Positions 34,978-46,983 of a DNA stretch of 64,000 bases are shown here, piece by piece; the first letter of the stretch is position 1; each line of letters begins with the position of its first letter. A program made the translations under genes and the position numbers. The stretch comes from Symsagittifera roscoffensis (taxonomy: Eukaryota > Xenacoelomorpha > Acoela > Convolutidae). The stretch spans positions 19,341,613 to 19,405,612 of the forward strand of contig NC_087071.1 in the NCBI RefSeq assembly GCF_963678635.1, read 5' to 3'. The notes under the pieces are model-generated. The model did not search any database. It saw only the letters and a program-made list of their open reading frames with translations, and was not told where the DNA came from.

Positions 34978-37900
34978 TTTTCACATCTTTGAAATACACA
35001 GCGACGCTTTTTTGGGTTGTTAATGCGTTGTGGATATGCTGACATTTCATGGGAGTTCTGAATTTTAATTTTGATTTTTATTTTTCTGAAATATGTCATT
35101 TTTTGTGTTTATCCTTGATGCGATCTTTTGTGGTACAATTTTTTAATTTTTCAGGACATTGTGTGGCTAGTTAAGTCATCTTGATGAGTTCATTGTTGTT
35201 CCATTCATCAATTCTACTGGGTTAGCGATCGTTGCAGAAACGGATTTGCGCTAGGGTGTTTTTTGTCCGAAAAAGTTTTCGTCAAAATTTGATAGATTCC
35301 ACTAGCTTCTGGTCTTCGCTACTGAATGTTTCTTCAGTTTTGACATCTTTGAAATATCCAGCAGTTTTTCTCGTTACCAGTTTTTCCACTTTTGATCACA
35401 GTGTCTGGCTGATATTATCATTTTGAATATGCTCTTTTTTTTTATTTATTCAATTCTACTGTAGTGATTGTTGCACTAGCGCAGGAGTGTTTTTGTCTCA
35501 ATAAAATTATCACAAATTGGTAGTTTCCACTAGCTTCTGGTCTTGGCTACTGAATGTTTCTTCAATTTTGACATCTTTGAAATACGCAGCGACAATTTTT
35601 TGGGTTGTTAATGAGTTGGTTGTGGGTATGCTGACGGTTCATGGGAGTTCTAAGTTTTTGATTTTGGTCTTTGTTTTTCTCAAAAATGTCATTTTTTGTG
35701 TTTATCCTTGATGCGATCTTTTGTGGTACAAGTTTTTTCGTTTTTCAGGACAGTGTGTGGCTAGTTAAGAAATCGTAATGTGTTCATTGTTGTTCCATTC
35801 ATCAGTTCTACTGGGTTGGCGATCGTTGCAGAAGCGGATTTGCGCTGTGGTTATTTTTTGTCCGAAAAAAGTTGACGCCACAATTTGATAGATTCCACTA
35901 GCTTCTGGTCTTGGCTACTGAATGTTTCTTCAGTTTTGACATCTTTGAATTATACAGCTGTTTTTCTCGTTACAAGTTTCTCCATTTTTGATCACAGTTT
36001 CTGGCTGATATTATCATTTTGATGTGCTCTTTTTTCATTTATTCAATTCTACTGGGATAGTGATTGTTGTACTAGCGAATTTGCGCAGGAGTGTTTTTAT
36101 CTCAATAAAGTTATCATAAATTGGTAGTTTCCACTAGCTTCCGGTCTTGGCTACTGAATGTTTTTTTTTTCAGTTTTCACATCTTTGAAATACACAGCGA
36201 CGCTTTTTTGGGTTGTTAATGCGTTGTGGATATGCTGACAATTCATGGGAGTTCTGAATTTTGATTTTGGTTTTTATTTTTCTGAAATATGTCATTTTTG
36301 TGTTTATCCTTGATGCGATCTTTTGTGGTACAAATTTTTTCATTTTCCAGGACAGTGAGTGGTTAGTTAAGAAATCGTAATGTGTTCATTGTTGTTCCAT
36401 TCATCAATTCTACTGGGTTAGCGATCGCTGCAGAAATGGATTTGCGCTAGGGTGTTTTTTTGTCCGAAAAAGTTTTCGTCACAATTTGATAGATTCCACT
36501 AGCTTCTGGTCTTCGCTACTGAATGTTTCTTCAGTTTTGACATCTTTGAATTATACAGCAGTTTTTCTCGTTACCAGCTTTCCACTTTTGATCACAGTCT
36601 GGCTGATATTATCATTTTGATTTGCTCTTTTTTTCATTTATTCAGTTCTACTGGGGTAGTGATTGTTGCACTAGCGCAGGAGTGTTTTTGTCTCAATAAA
36701 ATTATCACAAGTTGGTAGTTTCCACTAGCTTCTGGCCTTGGCTACTGAATGTTTCTTCAATTTGACATGTTTGAAATACACAGCGATGTTTTTTGGGTTG
36801 TTAGTGCGTTGTGGGTATGCTGACAATTCATGGGAGTTCTGGGTTTTTGATTTTCTTTTTATGTTTCTGAACTTTTTTTTGTGTTCATCCTTGATGCAAT
36901 TTTTTGTGGTATAAACGTTTTCATTTTCCAGGACAGTGTGTGGCTAGTTAAGAAATTGTGATGTGTTCATTGCTTTCCCATTCTTCATTTCTACTGGGTA
37001 AGCGATCGTTGCAGGAGTGGATTTGCGCTGTGGTGATTTTTTGTCCGAAAAAAGTTGTCGTCGCAAATTGGTAGTTTCCACTAGCTTCTGGTCTTGGCTA
37101 CTGAATGTTTCTTCAATTTTGACATCTTTGAAATACGCAGCGACAACTTTTTGGGCTGTTAATGAGTTGGTTGTGGGTATGCTGACGGTTCATGGGAGTT
37201 CTAAGTTTTTGATTTTGGTCATTGTTTTTCTCAAATATGTCATTTTTTGTGTTTATCCTTGATGCGATCTTTTGTGGTACAAGTTTTTTCATTTTTCAGG
37301 ACAGTGTGTGGCTAGTTAAGAAATCGTGATGTGTTCATTGTTGTTCCATTCATCAATTCTACTGGGTTAGCGATCGTTGCAGAAGCCGATTTGCGCTGTG
37401 GTGATTTTTTATCCGAAAAAATTTGTCGTCACAAATTGGTAGTTTCCACTAGCTTCTGGTCTTGGCTACTGAAATTTCTTCAGTTTTGACATCTTTGAAT
37501 TAGACAGTGACAATTTTTTGGGTTTAATATGTTGTGGGTATGCTGAAGGTTAATCGGAGTACTAATTTTTTAGTTTTAGTCTTTTTGTTTCTGAAATATG
37601 TCTTTTTTGTGTTTATGCTTGATGCGATCTTTTGTGGTACAATTTTTTTCTTTTTTCAGGACATTGTGTGGCTAGTTAAGTCATCTTGATGTGTTCATTG
37701 TTGTTCCATTCATCAGTTCTACTGAGTTGGCGATCGTCGCAGAAGCGGATTTGCGCTGTGGTGATTTTTTGTCCGAAAAAAGTTGTCGCCACAATTTGAT
37801 AGATTCCACTAGCTTCTGGTCTTGGCTACTGAATGTTTCTTCAGTTTTGACATCTTTGAATTATACAGCGGTTTTTCTCGTTACAAATTTTTCCATTTTA

Positions 37901-38261
37901 GATCACAGTTTCTGGCTGATATTATCATTTTGATGTGCTCTTTTTTTCATTTATTCAATTCTAATGGGGTAGTGATTGTTGCACTAGCGACTTTGCGCAG
38001 GAGTGCTTTCGTCTCAATAAAGTTATCACAAATTGGTAGTTCCCACTAGCTTCCGGTCTTGGCTACTGAATGTTTTTTCAGTTTTCACATCTTTGAAATA
38101 CACAGCGACGCTTTTTTGGGTTGTTATTGCGTTGTGGATATGCTGACAATTCATGGGAGTTCTGAATTTTGATTTTGGTTTTTATTTTTCTGAAATATTG
38201 CTTTTTTTTGTGTTCATCCTTGATGCGATTTTTTGTGGTACAAGTTTTTTTCATTTTTCAG
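34871..38261 (+). repeat. Alternating A and H units
   Basis: A anchors are at 35154, 35749, 36351, 36932, 37300 and 37660. H anchors are at 35393, 35990, 36590 and 37901. Each A+H pair is about 600 bp (35154 to 35749 is 595; 35749 to 36351 is 602). Heads with CTAGGGTGTTTTTTGTCCG are shared near 35250 and 36450 (and 34434 before the inversion). No full C unit lies in this stretch. Confidence 0.86.
37793..38029 (+). repeat. Representative A/C hybrid monomer (type H, 237 bp)
   Basis: The unit begins as type A (AATTTGATAGATTCCACTAG) and runs to TTTGAATTATACAGCG. It then jumps directly into the tail of type C (GTTTTTCTCGTTACAA, then the GATCACAG anchor) and ends at AGTTATCAC, skipping roughly 120 bp of body. 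The same junction recurs near 17857, 18703, 20379, 21226, 27262, 29599, 30822, 34544, 35362, 35958, 36560 and 37870. It therefore arose once and was spread by amplification, rather than forming repeatedly. Confidence 0.88.
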
Positions 38262-41200
38262 GACAGTGTGTGGCTAGTTAAGAAAACTTGATGCGTTCAT
38301 TGTTGTTCGATTCATCCATTCTACTGGGTTAGCCATCATTTGAGAGGCGATTTGCGCTGTGGTGATTTTTGTCCGAAAAAAATTGTCGTCACAGTGCTGG
38401 CAGTCTTTCTTTCTTTTTGGTATTGACTACCAGACATTACTTGAGTTTTCATAAAATTGAAAGACAACTGCCTTTTTGGGGTTGATAATGTATTGTTTAT
38501 TTACTAATGGTACCTGTGAGTGCTTAGTTTTTGATTTCAGTTTTTTCTGTGGAATCATGTCTTTTTATCTGTCTATGAGTGATGCGGTTTTTCTCGTTAC
38601 AAGTTTTTCCATATTTGATCAGTGTCTGGCTGATATTATCATTTTGATGTGCTCATTTTTGTTCATTTATTCAATTCTACTGGGGTAGTGGTCGTTGCAC
38701 TAAAAATTTTGCGCTGGAGTATTTTTGTCTCATTAAAGTTATCACAAATTGGTAGTTTCCACTATCGTCTGGTCTTGGCTTTGGCTACTGAATGTATCTT
38801 CAGTTTTGAATTCTTTGAAATATACAGCGACGTTTTTTTGGGTTGTTAATGCGTTGTGGTAATGCTGAAGGTTCATCGGAGTACTAAGTTTTGGATTTTG
38901 GTATTTATGTTTCTGAAATACGGTTTTTTGTGTGTTCAGCCTTGATGCGATTTTTTGTGTTACAAATTTTTCATTTTTCAGGACAGTGTGTGGCTAGTAT
39001 AGTCATCTTGATGTGTTCATGATTGTTCCATTCATCAAGTCAACTAATCTAGCGATCAATTCAGAAGCGAAATTGCGCTGTGGTGATTTTTTGTCCGAAA
39101 AAAGTTGTCGTCACAGTGCTGGCAGTCTTTCTTTCTTTTTGGTTTTGACTACCAGACATTACTTGAGTTTTCATAAATTTGAAAGACAGAGCTGCCTTTT
39201 TGGGGTTGATAATGCATTGTTTACTTGTTAATGGTACCTGTGAGTGCTTACCTTTTGATTCAGTTTTTTTTTCTTGGGAAACATGTCTTTTGATGTGTCT
39301 ATCAGTAATGCGGTTTTTCTCGTTACAAGTTTTTCCACTTTTGATCTTTGTGTCTTGCTGATATTATCTTTTTGATGTGCTCCTTTTTTTTCCATTTATC
39401 CAATTCTACTTGGGTAGTGGTCGTTGCACTAGTGAATTTGCGCTGGAGTGTTTTTGTCTCAAAAAAGTTATCACAAATTGGTAGTTTCCACTAGCGTCTG
39501 GTCTTGGCTACTGAATGTTTTTTCAGTTTTGACATCTTTGAAATACACAGCGACGTTTTTTTGGCTTGTTAATGCGTTGTGGTAAAGCTGAAGATTCGTC
39601 GGAGTACAAAGTTTTTGATTTTGGACTTTATGTTTCTGAAATATGGGTTTTTTTGTGTTCATCATTGATGAGATTTTTTGTACAAACTTTTCATTTTTCA
39701 GGACAGTGTGTGGCTAGTATAGTCATCTTGATGTGTTCATTGTTATTTCATTCGCCAAGTCTATTAAGTTAGCGATCAATGCGGAAGCGAATTTGCGCTG
39801 TGGTGATTTTTTGTCCGAAAAAAATTGTCGTCACAGTGCTGGCAGTATTTCTTTCTTTTTGGTATTGACTACCAGACATTACTTGAGTTTTCATAAAACT
39901 GAAAGAGAGCTGTCTTTTTGGGGTTGATAATGCATTGTTTATTTGTTAATGGTACCTGTGAGTGCTTAGTTTTTGATTTCAGTTTTTTCTGTGGAATCAT
40001 GTCTTTTTATCTGTCTATCAGTGATGCCGTTTTTCTCGTTACAAGTTTTTCCATTTTTGATATTAAGGTCTGGTTGATATTATCATTTTGATGTGCTCAT
40101 TTTTATTCATTTTTTCAATTCTACTGGGGTAGTGGTCGTTGCACTAATGATTTTTTTATGCTGGAGTATTTTTGTCTCAATAAAGTTATCACAAATTGGT
40201 AGTTTCCACTAGCGTCTGGTCTTGGCTTTGGCTACTGAATGTTTCTTCAGTTTTGACATCTTTGAAATACACAAAGATCTTTTTTTTTGGTTGTTAAAGC
40301 GTTGTGGTCATGCTGAACGTTCTTCGGAGTACTAAGTTTTTGATTTTGGATCATATGTATCTGAAATATGTTTTTTTTTGTGTTCATCCTTGATGCGATT
40401 TTTTGTGGTACAAATTTTTAATTTTTCAGGACAGTGTATGGCTAGTATAGTCATCTTGATGTGTTCATTGTTGTTCCATTCATCAATTCTACTAAGTAAG
40501 CGATCAATACAGAAGCGAATTTGAGTTGTGGTGATTTTTTGTCCGAAAAAAGTTAACGTCACAGTGCTGGCAGTCTTTCTTTCTTTTTGGTTTTAAGTAC
40601 CAGACATTACTTGAGTTTTCATAAATTTGAAAGACAGAGTTGCCTTTTTGGGGTTGATAATGCATTGTTCACTTGGTAATGGTACCTGTGTGCTTAGTTT
40701 TTGATTTCAGTTTTATCTTCTGTGGAACCATGTCTTTTGATGTGTCTATCAGTAATGCGGTATTTCTCGTTACAAGTTTTTCCATTTTTGATATTAAGGT
40801 CTGGCTGATATTATCATTTTGATTTACTCTTTTTTTTCCATTTATTCAATTCTACTGGGGTAGTGGTCTTTGCACTAGTGATTTTGCGCTGGAGTGTTTT
40901 TGTCTCATTAAAGTTTTCAAAAATTGTTAGTTTCCACTATCGTCTGGTCTTGGCTTTGGCTACTGAATGTTTCTTCAGTTTTGACATCTTTGAAATACAC
41001 AGCGACGTTTTTTTTGGGTTGTTAATGCGTTGCTGTAATGCTGAAGGTTCATCGGAGTACTAAGTTTTGCATTTTGGTTTTTATATTTCTGAAATGTGGG
41101 TTTTTTTGTGTTCAGCCTTGATGTGATTTTTTGTGGTACAAATTTTTCATTTTTCAGGACAGTGTGTGGCTAGTATAGTCATCTTGATGTGTTCATGGTT

Positions 41201-42092
41201 GTTCCATTCATCAAGTCTACTAAGTTAGCGATCAATGCAGAAGCGAATTTGCGCTGTGGAGATTTTTTGTCCGAAAAAAGTTGTCGTCACAGTGCTGGCA
41301 TCTTTCTTTCTTTTTGGTTTTGACTACCAGACATTACTTAAGTTTTCATAAATTTGAAAAACAGAGCTGCCTTTTTGAGGTTGATAATGCATTGTTTACT
41401 TGTGAATGATACCTGTGAGCGCTTAGTTTTTGATTTCAGTTTTTTTTTTGTGGAACCATGTCTTTTGATGTGTCTATCAGTAATGCGGTTTTTCTCGTTA
41501 CAAGTTTTTCCATTTTTGATCACTGTCTGGCTGATATTATCATTTTGATGTGCTCATTTTCATACTTTTATTCAATTCTACTGAGTTATTACTCATTGCA
41601 ATAGTGAATTTGCGCTGGAGTGTTTTTGTCTCAATAAAGCTACCACAAATTGGTAGTTTCCACTAGCTTCTCGTCTTGGCTACTGAATGTTTCTCCAGTT
41701 TTCGAATCCTTCAAATACACAGCGACGCTTTTTTGGGCTGTTAATGCATTGTTGAACTGCTGATGGTTAGCAATCAATGGGTTAGCAATTCTACTGGGTT
41801 AGCAATCAATGCAGAAGGGAATTTGCGCTGTGGTGATTTTTTGTCCGAAAAAAGTTGTCGTCACAGTGCTGGCAGTCTTTCTTTCTTTTTGGTATTGACT
41901 ACCAGACATTACTTGAGTTTTCATAAATTTGCAAGACAGAGCTGCTGTTTTTGGGATTGATAATGCACTGTCTACTTGTTAATGGTACCTGTGAGTGCTT
42001 AGTTTTTTATATCAGTTTTTTTCTGTGGAATCATGTCTTTTTATGTGTCTATCAGTGATGCGGTTTTTCTCGTTACAAGTTTTTCAATTTTT
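38262..42092 (+). repeat. A-C dimer HOR, ~720-730 bp, five copies
   Basis: A anchors 38262, 38982, 39702, 40430 and 41158 alternate with C anchors 38617, 39343, 40059, 40790, 41518 and 42093. The dimers share AGCGATCAATGCAGAAGCGA (or close) in the A head. Near 41761-41820 there is a fusion in which GTTAGCAATCAATG occurs twice: a C tail and A body are joined to the middle of an A head, with the T-rich tract and anchor missing. Confidence 0.88.
38393..38745 (+). repeat. Representative type C monomer (353 bp, diverged)
   Basis: C units align with A units over their whole length but differ at many positions. They start with AGTGCTGGCAG (A: AATTGGTAGTTTCC). They continue with TCTTTCTTTCTTTTTGG, ACTTGAGTTTTCATAAA, GGTACCTGTGAGTGC, GTGATGCGGTTTTTCTCG and GTGTCTGGCTGATATTATC, and end near AAAGTTATCAC. 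Other C starts, read by eye and good to a few bases: 15094, 19226, 21750, 22498, 23214, 23965, 24719, 33746, 39115, 39835, 40563, 41291, 41865, 43311, 44397, 45487, 46935, 48021, 49468, 50176, 50887, 51604, 53091, 54351, 55432, 56518, 57610, 59251, 60207, 62418, 63291. One more begins in the last bases of the window. A truncated start lies near 61430. Confidence 0.93.
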
Positions 42093-44448
42093 GATCACTG
42101 TCTGGCTGATATTATCATTTTGATGTGACATTTTTATACTTTTATTCAATTCTACTGAGTTATTACTCATTGCAATAGTGAATTTGCGCTGGAGTGTTTT
42201 TGTCTCAATAAAGCTACCACAAATTGGTAGTTTCCACTAGCTTCTCGTCTTGGCTACTGAATGTTTCTCCAGTTTTCGAATCCTTCAAATACACAGCGAC
42301 ACTTTTTTGGGCTGTTAATGCATTATTGAACTGCTGATGGTTCATAAGAGCTCTGGGTTTTGATTTTGAAATATTTGTTTCTGAAATATGTCTTTTTTAT
42401 GTTCCATCCTTGATGCGATTTTTTGTGGTACAATTTTTTTTCATTTTTCAGGACAGTGTGTGACTAGTTAAGAAATCTTAACATGTTCATAATTGTTCCA
42501 TTCATCAATACTACTGTGTTAGCGATCGTTGCAGAAGCGGATTTGCGCTGTAGAGATTTTTTGTCCGAAAAAAGTTGTCGTCACAAATTGGTAGTTTCCA
42601 CTAGCTTCTGGTCTTGGCTACTGAATGTTTCTTCAGTTTTGACATCTTTGAAATACACAGCAACGTTTTTTTGGTTTGTTAATGCGTTGTGGTAATGCTG
42701 AAGGTTCATCGGAGTACTAAGTTTTTGATTTTGACCTTTATGTTTCTGAAATATGTCTTTTTTTGTGTTCATCCTTGATGCGATTTTTTGTGGTACAAAT
42801 TTTTCATTTTGCAGGACATTGTGTGGCTAGTATAGTCATCTTGATGTGTTCATTGTTGTTCCATTCATCAATTCTACTAGGTTAGCGATCGTTTGCAGAA
42901 GCGGATTTGCGCTGTGCTGATTTTTTGTCCGAAAAAAGTTGTTGTCACAAATTGGTAGTTTCCACTAGCTTCTGGTCTTGGCTACTGAATGTTTCTTCAG
43001 TTTTTACATCTTTGAAATACACAGCAACGTTTTTTTGGTTTGTTAATGCGTTGTGGTAATACTGAAGGTTCATCGGAGTACTATGTTTTGGATTTTGGTT
43101 TTTATATTTCTGAAATATGGGCTTTTTTGTGTTCAGCCTTGATGCGATTTTTTGTGGTACAAATTTTTCATTTTTCAGGACAGTGTGTGACTAGTATAGT
43201 CATCTTGATGTGTTAATTGTTGTTCCATTCATCAATTCTTCTGGGTTAGTGATCAATGCAGAAGCAAATTTGCGCTGTGGTGATTTTTTTCCGAAAAAGG
43301 TTGTCGTCACAGTGCTGGCAGTCTTTATTTCTTTTTGGTACTGACTACTAGACATTACTTGAGTTTTTATAAATTTGAAAGACAAAGCTGCCTTTTTGGG
43401 GGTGATAATGCATTATTTACCTGTTAATGATACCTGCGAGAGCTTAGTTTTTGATTTCAGTTTTTTCTGTGGAATCATGTCTTTTTATGTGTCTATCAGT
43501 GATGCGGTTTTTCTCGTTACAAGTTTTTCCATTTTTGATCACAGTCTCTGGCTGATGTTATCATTTTGATATGCTCATTTTAATTCATTTTTTCAATTCT
43601 ACTGGGGTAGTGGTCGTTGCACTAGTGAATTTGAGCTGGAGTGTTTTTGTCTCAATAAAGTTATCACAAATTGGTAGTTTCCACTAGCTTCTGGTCTTGG
43701 CTACTGAATGTTTCTCCAGTTTTCACATCTTTGAAATACACAGCGACGCTTTTTTGGGTTGTTAATACGCTGTGGATCTGATGACGGTTCATGGGAGCTC
43801 TGTGTTTTGATTTTGGTGTTTATGTTTCTGAAATATGTCTTTTTTCTGTTCCATCCTTGATGCGGTTTTTTGTGGTAATTTTTTTTTTCATTTTCAGGAC
43901 AGTGTGTGACTAGTTAAGAAATTTTAATATGTTCCTTGTTTTTCTATTCATCAATTTTACTGGGTTAGCGATAGTTGCAGAAGCGGATTTGCGCTGTGGT
44001 GATTTTTTGTCCCAAAAAAAGTTGTCGTCACAAATTGGTAGTTTTCACTAGCTTCTGGTCTTGGCTACTGATTGTATCTTCAGTTTTGACATCATTGAAA
44101 TACACAGCAACAATTTTTTGGTTTGTTAATGCGTTGTGGTAATGCTGAAGGTTCATCGGAGTACTAAGTTTTTGATTTTGACCTTTATGTTTCTGAAATA
44201 TGTCTTTTTTTGTGTTCATCCTAAAATGCGATTTTTTGTGGTACAAATTTTTCATTTTTCAGGACATTGTGTGGCTAGTATAGTCATCTTGATGTGTTCA
44301 TTGTTGTTCCATTCAACAAGTCTAATAAATTATTGATCAATGCAGAAGCGAATTTGCGCTGTGGTGATTTTTTTTTCCAAAAAAGGTTGTCGTCACAGTG
44401 CTGGCAGTATTTCTTTCTTTTTGGTACTGACTACTAGACATAACTTGA
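42093..44448 (+). repeat. A-A-C trimer region
   Basis: A anchors are at 42462, 42814, 43179, 43898 and 44263, with a C anchor at 43537 (and 42093 at the left edge). From the C unit at 43311 on, the order is C followed by two A units, repeating at about 1086 bp (C anchors 43537, 44623, 45715). This trimer is the building block of the 2.5-kb HOR that follows. Confidence 0.85.
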
Positions 44449-46983
44449 GTTTTTTTAAATTTGAAAGATAGAGCGGCCTTTTTGGGGTTGATAATGCATT
44501 TTTCACCTGTAAATGGTACCTGTGAGTGCTTTGTTTTTGATTTCAGTTTTTTTCTGTGGAATCATGTCTTTTTATGTGTCTATCAGTGATGCGGTTTTTC
44601 TCGTTACAAGTTTTTGCATTTTTGATCACAGTCTCTGGCTGATGTTATGATTTTGATGTGCTCATTTTTATTCATTTATTCAATTCTACTGGGGTAGTGG
44701 TCGTTGCACTAGTGAATTTGCGCTGGAGTGTTTTGTCTCAATAAAGTTATCACAAATCGGTAGTTTCCACTAGCTTCTGGTCTTGGCTACTGAAGGTTTC
44801 TCCAGTTTTCACATCTTTGAAATACACAGCGACGCTTTTTTGGGTTGTTAATACGCTGTGGATCTGATGACGGTTCATGGGAGCTCTGCGTTTTGATTTT
44901 GGTAGTTTTGTTTCTGAAATATGTCTTTTCTGAAATATGTTCCATCCTTGATGCGGTTTTTTGTGGTAATTTTTTTTTTCATTTTCAGGACAGTGTGTGA
45001 CTAGTTAAGAAATTTTAATATGTTCCTTGTTGTTCTATTCATCAATTTTAATGGGTTAGCGATCGTTGCAGAGGCGGATTTGCGCTGTGGTGATTTGTTG
45101 TCCGAAAAAATTTGTCGTCACAAATTGGTAGTTTTCACTAGCTTCTGGTCTTGGCTACTGAATGTTTCTTCAGTTTTGACATCTTTGAAATACACAGCAA
45201 CGTTTTTTTGGTTTGTTAATGCGTTGTGGTAATGCTGAAGGTTCATCCGAGTACTAAGTTTTTGATTTTGACCTTTATGTTTCTGAAATATGTCTTTTTT
45301 TGTGTTCATCCTTGATGCGATTTTTTGTGGTACAAATTTTCATTTTTCAGGACATTGTGTGGCTAGTATAGTCATCTTGATGTGTTCATTGTTGTTCGAT
45401 TCATCAAGTCTAATAGATTATTGATCAATGCAGAAGCGAATTTGCGCTGTGGTGATTTTTTTTTCTCCAAAAACGGTTGTCGTCACAGTGCTGGCAGTCT
45501 TTCTTTCTTTTTGGTACTGACTACTAGACATTACTTGATTTTTTTTTAATTTGAAAGACAGAGCTGCCTTTTTGGGGTTAATAATGCATTTTTCACCTGT
45601 AAATGGTACCTGTGAGTGCTTAGTTTTTTGATTTCAGTTTTTTTCTGTGGAATCATGTCTTTTTATGTGTCTATCAGTGATGCGGTTTTTCTCGTTACAA
45701 TTTTTTGCATTTTTGATCACAGTGTCTGGCTGATGTTATCATTTTGATGTGCTCAATTTTATTCAATTATTCAATTCTACTGGGGTAGTGGTCGTTGCAC
45801 TAGTGAATTTGCGCTGGAGTGTTTTGTCTCAATAAAGTTATCACAAATTGGTAGTTTCCACTAGCTTCTGGTCTTGGCTACTGAAGTTTTCTCCAGTTTT
45901 CACATCTTTGAAACACACAGCGACTCTTTTTTGGTTTGTTAATGCGCTGTGGATCTGCTGCTAGTTCATGGGAGCTCTGGGTTTTGATTTTGGTATTTAT
46001 TTTTCTGAAGTATGTCTTTTTTGTGTTCATCCTTGATGCGATTTTTTGTGGTACAATGTTTTTTCATTTTTGAGGAAAGTGTGTGGCTAGTTAAGAAATC
46101 TTGATGTGTTCAATTTTGTTCCATTCCTCAATTCTACTGGCTTAGCGATCGTTGCAGAAGTGGATTTGAGCTGTGGTGATTTTCTGTCCGAAAAAAGTTG
46201 TCGTTACAAATTGGTAGTTTCCACTAGCTTCTGGTCTTGGCTACTGAATGTTTCTTCAGTTTGAGATCTTTGAAATACACAACGACAAATTTTTGGGTGG
46301 TTAATGAGTTGTGGGTATGCTGAAGGCTCATGGGAGTACAAATTTTTTGATTTTATTCTTTGTATTTCTGAAAAGTGTCTTTTTTATGTTCAGTCTTGAT
46401 GCGATTTTTTGTGGTACAATTTTTTTTTCATTTTTCAGGACAGTGTGTGACTAGTTAAGAAATCTTAATATGTTCATTGTTGTTCCATTCATCAATTCTA
46501 CTGGGTTAGCGATCGTTGCAGAAGCGGATTTGCGCTGTGGTGATTTTTTGTCCGAAAAAAATTGTCGTCACAAATTGGTAGTTTCCACTAGCTTCTGGTC
46601 TTGGCTACTGAATGTTTCTTCAGTTTTGACATCTTTTAAATACACAGCAACGTTTCTTTGGGTTGTTAATGCGTTGTGGTAATGCTGAAGGTTCATCGGA
46701 GTACTAAATTTTTGATTTTGGTCTTTATGTTTCTGAAATATGTCATTTTTTGTGTTTATCCTTGATGCGATCTTTTGTGGTACAGTTTTTTCATTTTTAA
46801 GGACAGTGTGTGGCTACTATAGTCATCTTGATGTGTTCATTGTTGTTCCATTCATCAAGTCTACTAAGTTAGTGATCAATGCAGAAGCGAATTTGCGCTG
46901 AGGTGATTTTTTGTCCGAAAAAGGTTGTCGTCACAGTGCTGGCAGTCTTTCTTTCTTTTTGGTACTGACTACTAGACATTACT
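44449..46983 (+). repeat. 2534-bp HOR, copy 1
   Basis: Anchors are C 44623, A 44989, A 45351, C 45715, A 46074, A 46439 and A 46802. Private marks: GATGTTATGATTTTGATG after the first C anchor, the doubled CTGAAATATGT word near 44926-44942, and the altered anchor GAGGAAAGTGTGTGG at 46074. The copy begins and ends within a C unit, near ACTTGAGTTTTTTT. Confidence 0.88.
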
